A stretch of DNA of 64,000 nt from Pholiota molesta (Eukaryota; Basidiomycota; Agaricomycetes; Agaricales; Strophariaceae), in the NCBI GenBank assembly GCA_014925825.1, contig JACGCK010000235.1, positions 1-64,000 on the forward strand, in the 5' to 3' direction. This document shows positions 59,601 through 64,000 of the stretch, piece by piece (the stretch's first letter is position 1; each line of letters starts with the position of its first letter). The notes under the pieces are model-generated. The model searched no databases, was not told where the DNA came from, and saw nothing but the letters and a program-made list of their open reading frames with translations. Position numbers and translations under genes: made by a program.

Positions 59601-62169
59601 TGCAAGGTGGGTAGTGATAATTAATACCCTCAGTTAATAATTCAACTGTGCGCTGTGGAACAGCATACCCAATGGACATCAGCGGGCGCTTAACACGTGG
59701 CAAGCGTAGCGCCTTCGATCGGCGCCTCGAATACCAGTTTCGCAGGTCGAACTTGGGATTCTGTAGCAGAGTCTTAGGTATCCGTATGTAGAAATCCGTA
59801 AGATTATCCACAATGACATAAAATTTCCTCTTGTGCACTTTAACCACTTGAAATCTCAAGTTCTTGTGCAGGAAAAACCCGGGTTTCCTTCCAAAGCGCT
59901 CATCACCTGGGTATGGGGCACCAATGGTGAGGTGTTCCTTCGCAACAAGAGCATAGGCATCTCCCATATTAAAATTTGGGCGCCGAGCAAAATTCGCTGA
60001 CTCGCAGGAGCTCACAGCATGGGTAGAACTCGAGCTTTCTGAGCTCACGGACACTGCGTCGGCAGTATATTCAACACAACCTAGAGGTAAGCTATCCAAA
60101 ACTTCAACCTCGGGTTCCTCCGTCTCATCCTCGACAGGTTCAAGGTTGAACGTCGACATGCCGGGTGGCTTACTGCCCGCATGTTTCACCGAACTTCCGT
60201 GTGGGCAGTTGCGTCCAAAGTGGCCGGTCTCACCACAGTTGAAGCAACGTCCGTCGGCCTTGCGTTCTGCAAGTTCCTTCTCGGAAAGCTGGGGACGCGG
60301 AGTCTTACTTGACTCGCGTTTCGACTGTTCGCGCGAGAATGTGGATCTTGGACGATCTCGATTCGAATTCGGCCTCGAGGACGACCCGCGGTCACTGAAC
60401 CTGGACTGCTGACGCCCTCGGTTCGCGAATCCGCCTCGCCCTCCAGATCCTGAAGGAGCGGCCGAGGGCCCACGCGACGAGTGATTGCTCATCGGCGCGC
60501 TGGGGAACCGTCGAGACGGGAAGTTCCCGTTCTGGGAATGATTGTGGCTAGGCGCCAGCGGATGGTGCGGGCGCCTGTTGCGCGACTTGGTGACGCGCTC
60601 GGAGATCTCGATGATTTCCGCCCGCGAGATCACCTCGTGCCAGCTCGCAGAGTCAGGATGCAAGCCATCGCGCCAGAGCGCGGTCTGGATCGAATCCGAC
60701 GAGGCCATCCAAAACTTGATGACCATTTCACGCTCGTCAGTCGATCCAATAATATTGCTCAACTCCTCGAGCTCATGCGCAAATTCGCTGACAGATTTTT
60801 CCCCTTGCCGCGCCCGATTGAACTTCTCTCGCATTTCGAGACGATGATCGATCGGAAAGCAATAATTATACAGTTCACTATAAAATTGCTCGAGGGTCCA
60901 ATCCTCCTCAGTCATCGAGACTTTCTGAAGGTAGAAATCGTAAGCTTTGCCTTTCAGAAAATAGGACAATGCGAACGCCTGACGTCTCCGTTTAATTTTA
61001 CTGTCCAGAATGTACGCTTCGCTTTCGCGTACAAATCTATGGAACGCGCGAACATCCGCCTTCCCATCATAATTGGTAGGCTTGAATGCCTTATTACTGT
61101 AATGGGATGACTTAGATTTTTTAGATCTTCGTCGCTTGTGTCCGCGGGAGTGCGACCTGCCCTCCGAACCCTCAGCGCTCGAACGCGAGTCCGAGCTCGG
61201 GCTCGATGAGTCACTTGGGTACCCGCCAGCACCGCGGCTTCTGGTCCGCCGGCGTCCAACATTGCGCAGCGTCACGCCCAGCAATGACTTTGGATCTATC
61301 ATTGCTTCGGGACGTGACTCGGCTGGCAACCGGTTCTTGGACGAGGCGATATGCCTGTACCGAGGTTCGTACACCTCGGTGTTCTCGTGAGGCGCTGTTG
61401 ACGCTCGCGGCTCACGCGGCTCAGTGGGCGCCCGCGCGCGCGCAGGTTCGCGCGCTGGCAAGCCACGTTCGGGCCGCGCGGGATTTTCCCGGGGCTCGTT
61501 ATCTCGCCTAAAGGAATCCAACGCGGCGCGCTGCGCGTCCACGTTTAGCTCGTCTTCCGAGATATTCAAATTGCCCCACTCCCGGGGATCTATGGCCTTC
61601 CCTTTTGGCTTGGAAGGCCCTTCTCCGCGCGATTCGGATCGCTCTGAGGAGGCGGCCAGCACGCGTGCATTGCGCCTGGCAATCTGCTCTCGCTGAGCAG
61701 GGGTAAGCATCTCTTCTGCTTGTGAAATAGCCTGCGGCACGTCTGCCGAGGCTGCGGGCGACCTAATTCTCACGGCCGCCGCGGATTTCTTAGTGGGTTT
61801 CTTGCCCAACTCAAGACTGCGTGCTCGTCGTCGAGTCACGGTTTGCCACTCCGCAGGATCCTCCTCCTCGGAGTCTAGCACATTCTTAGGTGTAGCAAGT
61901 TCAATATTATTTTTATTGACACTAGTAAATACACTTTCACTGCCCTGAGGGGCAGGTCCCATCTCAACTGCTGCAGCAGGAGACGGAGCTCGCGACGCCG
62001 CGACATCACTGTAAGTGCGTCGTGGACCGGCGTCGGTGGCAGGGCTCACGCTTCTCTCGGTGAAGAGTGCGGAGCCCGCTGGAGACGGTGCGCGAGGCGC
62101 AACCGCGGGTTGACCTGCTGCCGGAGCAGGTCGCGTACGCTGACGCAAGGAATACTGTCTGGAAGCCAT
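53680..62169 (-). CDS. gypsy Gag-Pol polyprotein, 2,829 residues
   Basis: Single intact ORF from ATG 62169 (MASRQYSLRQ). Gag capsid region near residues 360-520 (NYDGKADVRAFHRFV; ALSYFLKGKAYDFY), CCHC knuckle CFNCGETGHFGRNCP near 645, then about 450 residues holding four repeats ending in an FD...WY pattern. Protease ALLDSGS is near 1210. RT YLDDIVIYS lies near 1530, RNase H through VTDHKGL near 1752, and the integrase zinc domain and catalytic acids at HLGAAKTLDYL, GMDFVGPL, SDRDVLF and STERANRTV (about 2010-2180). A chromodomain-like segment (DDEWAVETIL...IKWKSGDITWMPFE) is near 2370. After it come about 420 residues with a low-complexity Ala/Ser tail and no known domain. No frameshift separates gag and pol. 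Confidence 0.95.
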   Translation of the reverse strand: MASRQYSLRQRTRPAPAAGQPAVAPRAPSPAGSALFTERSVSPATDAGPRRTYSDVAASRAPSPAAAVEMGPAPQGSESVFTSVNKNNIELATPKNVLDSEEEDPAEWQTVTRRRARSLELGKKPTKKSAAAVRIRSPAASADVPQAISQAEEMLTPAQREQIARRNARVLAASSERSESRGEGPSKPKGKAIDPREWGNLNISEDELNVDAQRAALDSFRRDNEPRENPARPERGLPAREPARARAPTEPREPRASTAPHENTEVYEPRYRHIASSKNRLPAESRPEAMIDPKSLLGVTLRNVGRRRTRSRGAGGYPSDSSSPSSDSRSSAEGSEGRSHSRGHKRRRSKKSKSSHYSNKAFKPTNYDGKADVRAFHRFVRESEAYILDSKIKRRRQAFALSYFLKGKAYDFYLQKVSMTEEDWTLEQFYSELYNYCFPIDHRLEMREKFNRARQGEKSVSEFAHELEELSNIIGSTDEREMVIKFWMASSDSIQTALWRDGLHPDSASWHEVISRAEIIEISERVTKSRNRRPHHPLAPSHNHSQNGNFPSRRFPSAPMSNHSSRGPSAAPSGSGGRGGFANRGRQQSRFSDRGSSSRPNSNRDRPRSTFSREQSKRESSKTPRPQLSEKELAERKADGRCFNCGETGHFGRNCPHGSSVKHAGSKPPGMSTFNLEPVEDETEEPEVEVLDSLPLGCVEYTADAVSVSSESSSSTHAVSSCESANFARRPNFNMGDAYALVAKEHLTIGAPYPGDERFGRKPGFFLHKNLRFQVVKVHKRKFYVIVDNLTDFYIRIPKTLLQNPKFDLRNWYSRRRSKALRLPRVKRPLMSIGYAVPQRTVELLTEGINYHYPPCKPDHLVWGRFNMDPTAAGSPPERYILYDEDLDQEIEISHELLNDPSFDVVGWYRDYVVRTGVYRAVYEKYNPDSDLFAWNVAEDPFTDEWYRVADKLEDLSEIYAARVQFVLNASAPYPCDSIRPWLNAPLPDGSRFDVKRARNGLYGAFDRKEGVEYFIHEDLLRQNTFSIAKWYAERQLRENGVQWPGESVWDWLCGRSYRQTLVGHVLQRQMERVLSVGAPYSPREEPDDDDSRFSVTVMSESSMIDVTDYVREISTIVPVALVESERFDPCGWYKRIIAQLEVDEDPAFDRLRDLSLSSAYENVQVNGIQVDRSTYPSLQRNAAAIKDKRRMIPKPIVVNVQINGQPVRALLDSGSLGDFMSSTLADQLKVKREDLESPLTLQLAVQGSRSKVNARAKAEISYQGIKEPRFFDIVNINSYDLILGTPWMYQHKVCIGFNPARVVIGSDAALPIQTGSDMRLMAHAVSAPEPALEAARRELLEYAEPLCRDMANTELPPFRAINHRIPLIDVNKKYPWRASRCPEAFRAQWAEKRDAYINTGRWRITAAGNTVPMLLIPKPRKGNEPAELRTVVDLRERNKNTHKMTSPLPDIDGMLRRTAAHPFRTSLDMKSAYEQIRIEPEHVERSTVTTPDGNMVSLVIQIGDCNAPATYQALMYHIFAEFIGRFMDIYLDDIVIYSRTLEEHVQHVKIVLDILKRERLYLSKKKLHFIQPELKILGRVIDDAGIRMDGSKVDTVVSWKVPTNRDLLRGFLGSVGYLADDVPGVRVPMGILSALTGDTVPFRWGFTEQRAFEDVKQLVHDAREHRRVPLDYAEGAPQIWMVTDGCATGLSGLVSQGAEWKTARIAAFYSAKLNSAQQNYPVHEIEMFAGIETMLRHRDILQGVRFKWVTDHKGLTYLLNQKNLSGRQARWIEKISSFDFEVVYVPGSENVVADALSRMYSNESPGTVRARSEYTYHDVVDDDAEVSAETMPVLAGIEARAAVSRRARAVVPPAETGRPETSAEFARRVRERFVLHGPRQRPEGENGSLNGSLNVPSSTPTTLHASSEAVAASSQAVTASSTVAAAPSLVDYLSSDEEGIDLVKELRGRYAEDAFFDIILRKPKEFRNFVIEDGLVYLKDRDVRALCVPKILIKRRSAREIVISEAHSMLAHLGAAKTLDYLRDHVWWKDMVPDVKSFCESCITCKRSKPSNQKPYGLLNPLPIPGYPWESIGMDFVGPLPESSNRDGTYDSITVVICLLTAMVHLIPSRINYNARQMAELMFENVYKLHGLPRNIISDRDVLFTSMFWSHLHALIGTRLRMSSAYHPQTDGSTERANRTVTQMLRQCVNSKQTDWVAKLPAIEFAINSARSESTGFAPFFLNTGTLPRSMIWSAAPDKEYPSVRNFALNKKLALMGAHDSIIAARVKQTRDANRKRQLSPFSNGDLVYLSTKNIAFPRGLARKLVPKYIGPYAIIRDFGNQSFRLELPSSLKQRGVHDVFHASLLRIHHPNDDRLFPGRLDSQITGEGDPDDEWAVETILSHSGSRENSIFEIKWKSGDITWMPFEKIKDLQVLPHYLDLIGVENISNLPAGTGTPPRGDLQISMHAIMLACCDSSLFRVYNNISTVKLSSPEPALLSSASSPVAISSLFSPPSSIPSSPFSLVELELFTMAPVPSTRIRTIDNPAVHRVSQDQFIFAHPDLANELETMPPQAWISAAHLVAMCEHDAVIRMLPVGARKDRLENSEPERYLVLAEIFNQFALGQRRFAVWNRKTSQYDLPGTPLTPEDFYVFHPPPRAAATSRQATLSSAARSNGASHTKHSHNHRSAKAGIVGAMVGKHAHLLERLFVQSVEADISARQQALNKTHKNNSNSAKRRSRKAKHTSSGPFASIETVADESTPSNTSTTDAVAVAPSSEPITSTSTSVASTSAAVASIPLASSSVAESSQGDGTVDPQDVMPYEDPVMFDTYMVDAPDASPGAEASTAL

Positions 62170-62327
62170 ATTTGTTAGTTTAGATATAGGTATAAAAACT
62201 TACGAAGTAAGTTTTGGGAACTGCCTTGTTGCTGGTTGGTCCGGGTGATCAATCCGAAGGGTTCCGAGCGAGAAGACAGCGAGGGGGATAAGCGGTTAGC
62301 TTAGAGTTTGTGTATGCGTCAAAAAGA

Positions 62328-62615
62328 TGTGGCGAAAGCGACGGCTGTGACGGTAGGTGACAGCGGTGGGAGTTTCGACACACGGGGGAGGCAAATGTCA
62401 AGACGGTTTTACGAGATGATATTCACCAAGGGACTAAGATACTGCGAGGTCTGTATATAAAGGATATCGAGTACGTAGTCATGTGATAAGGAAAACAAGA
62501 ACAAAACATATGAGAGCACATGGGTATCTGAAGGAGTGTGTGTGGTGCGAGAAAAGAGATAAGATAAAACAGAGATAACGAGTGACTAGATACGGACAGA
62601 GTCCGGAACGCTACA
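62328..62615 (-). promoter_or_regulatory. 5' LTR with TATA-like promoter element
   Basis: 288-bp LTR upstream of the ORF on the minus strand; transcription should start within it. A TATA-like TTTATATA lies about 155 bp from its outer end. A leader of about 158 bp separates it from the ATG. I do not recognise a tRNA primer site with certainty. Confidence 0.7.
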
Positions 62616-63210
62616 CTGTGGCTCTGGCTCGGCAAAACGGAGCCATTGGCAGCCATGTCATCCGAAGCGAAGTTGATCCCCCGGTCGAAGAAGACCTTGG
62701 AGTCCATGAATACGCTGAGCTGGAAGAGGTCGTCGACAATGAGGGTGAACTCGCCGGCGGGGGTTGCGGGCGTCGTTTAGCAGACTTTGGCTATGGAAAC
62801 AGTGATGGTCTCGCTTTCGATGAATATGAAGTGTTCGGCGTCACGTCAGAATCTGGAGGGGGCATGTCAGCGGAGGAAGACAGAGGGATGGGTACGATCG
62901 GAGGGAGGGTGTAGGGAGAGATCAGGGGGAAGGATGGAGCGCGACGATGGGACGGAGCGGAGAGATGGGATGTGAAGCACGCATGCCTTGTCTGTTGCGG
63001 GAATGCCAATACCATCGTCATTAGCGCGCTTGGGAACCGTAGAGCGCAGCCAACGGCAGGTCGCGGCTGGAGCAGGGAGTTGTGCGTGGTCAGATTGGGG
63101 AGACATTCAAAGTCGGCGTCTATAACGATAGCTACGCGTCAGATATGCCGCGCCAGGTGGGAAAAGATATCAACGCACCATCGAGAACCTTTTGAGGGTA
63201 CCGGCTTCCT
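62616..63210 (-). pseudogene. Host sequence interrupted by the gypsy element (unresolved)
   Basis: On the minus strand, about 62760-62616 encodes FTLIVDDLFQLSVFMDSKVF and DDMAANGSVLPSQSHS, which then runs straight into the 5' LTR. The other side of the insertion (53303-53102) holds an acidic/basic low-complexity stretch (KRDEEDGDEADSKRKDEADH). Upstream, near 63195-63130, an intron-like GTGCGTTGAT...GTTATAG resembles the intron at 26817-26762. I cannot join these into one verified gene and do not recognise the family. Confidence 0.35.
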
Positions 63211-63829
63211 GGAGTCTGGCGTCCAGTATGGTGCTAAGTGCGACTTTGTGCATGATATGGTATTGAAGACCAAGAGGTCTGTCTGGAGTAGCCGCGGTCT
63301 AGAGTGTGAAACGAATGGCTGGAAAGAGCACAGACACGGAGCGCTATTGAGACGAGCATGGCGGGAGGGGAAGTCTGCTTGAGGCCAGCGAAGTTCGTAC
63401 TTGGTTCGTACAGAAGAAGAGAGTCGCGGCAGGTCGCGGCGTGCGGGGCGACCCGACGACGGAATCGCCCAATGCACCAACACTGCACAGTCTTGCACAG
63501 TGCGACGCTCATCTGCCACCAGACTTTTCAACTTGTCTATCTTGCATTTCAACAGGCTACTTCAACAGCTATTGCGACACACACTGTGGATTACAAGGTA
63601 CCGTTACGGAGCAAGTACTTCTGCTGTTGAGCATATGCCTGACATCCTTTCGGCGTCGACGGTCGTTTCAAACTTGCGCCACATATCCAGCGTCAATCTT
63701 GCTGTTGATGACTGTCGTATAATCTGGGGAGAAAAAAACACGTCGCTGCTAGATTATCATAAAATTGAACCTACCCCTAATAATAATAATTTACTGCAAG
63801 CATATTGTGTTCGACATCAAGATTCAGCA

Positions 63830-64000
63830 GCGCATACCCAACGCATACACATCCGGAGCGTAAACATGGATCTTACTTCGCAGTAAGTCCCGCTCTAACT
63901 TTTTAAGAGCGCGCAAGGCCAATCAATTAATAGTACCTCTTCTATAGGTTATGATCACGTCCTTCCCCTCGAAACCTTATTTTGATAGTCGAGCGTCAAG
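63830..64000 (+). pseudogene. Start of a second NLR gene copy, frameshifted
   Basis: 63863-64000 is homologous to the NLR exons 4-5: ATGGATCTTACTTCGCA followed by GTAAGT...TATAG (compare 29280-29344), then CCTTATTTTGATAGTCGAGCG against CCATACTTGATAGTCGAGCG at 29388. One extra T in the run shifts the frame relative to the first copy. The window ends inside the gene, so its fate downstream is unknown. Confidence 0.55.

Larger units (their letters stand above)
53304..62615 (-). mobile_element. Complete Ty3/gypsy retrotransposon with chromodomain
   Basis: Two 288-bp LTRs that appear identical by eye frame one long ORF on the minus strand. LTRs begin TG and end CA, and CTGTG flanks both sides (53299-53303, 62616-62620) as a 5-bp TSD. 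Identical LTRs plus an intact 8.5-kb ORF mean a very recent insertion. Domain order PR-RT-RNase H-IN-chromodomain puts it with Metaviridae chromoviruses. Confidence 0.97.

Noticed and set aside
1..64000. CRISPR arrays, rRNA and tRNA genes
   Set aside because: No regularly spaced direct repeats, and no rRNA or cloverleaf sequence that I could identify by eye; the organism is a eukaryote.

Overview
The window reads as genomic DNA of an agaric-type basidiomycete (Agaricomycetes). The support is 48-60 bp GT-AG introns throughout, Plavaka and Kyakuja-type (KDZ) transposases, DUF6589 and RecQ-like genes of the kind common in mushroom genomes, and an NB-ARC/TPR STAND receptor. Nearly everything is mobile DNA, much of it nested. 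The only host genes I can support are one NLR-like gene broken by two transposons, a second NLR fragment at the right edge, and poorly resolved minus-strand host-like sequence.

Layout. 1-1825: a diverged repeat fragment and copy A of a 1.65 kb dispersed repeat. 1839-11026: hAT-like ends with the 8-bp target duplication CTTACAAG, 9.2 kb apart, enclosing a two-ORF LINE on the minus strand; a 907-bp MITE sits in the LINE reverse transcriptase and an in-frame TGA in ORF1. 11304-25157: a 13.85 kb element with 150-bp terminal inverted repeats (149/150 identical) carrying a RecQ-like helicase (+), a DUF6589 protein (-) and a zinc-finger protein with candidate DDE residues (-); repeat copy B has swollen one DUF6589 intron to 2.7 kb. 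25235-25547: a palindromic MITE with 3-bp TSD. 25.6-28.5 kb: host-like DNA with telomere-like repeats.

28538-48686: the NLR gene. Its TPR region is cut by an 8,231-bp KDZ transposon (31212-39442, 502-bp inverted repeats, 8-bp TSD TTGAGCAG) and an 8,472-bp Plavaka transposon (39463-47934, TSD TA), with only 20 bp of host DNA between them. Taking out each element with one TSD copy restores the reading frame exactly. The KDZ element carries the transposase, a protein with two RNase H1 N-terminal/viroplasmin-like modules and a basic protein. The Plavaka element carries its transposase, a coiled-coil protein and an unknown basidiomycete protein.

48.7-53.3 kb has no gene I can resolve. 53304-62615 is a complete chromodomain-bearing Ty3/gypsy element (288-bp LTRs that look identical, 5-bp TSD CTGTG, one intact 2,829-codon ORF) sitting in minus-strand host sequence. 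63.8-64.0 kb holds the start of a second, frameshifted NLR copy; matching intron sequence near 26.8 and 63.15 kb suggests that a neighbour gene plus NLR block was duplicated.
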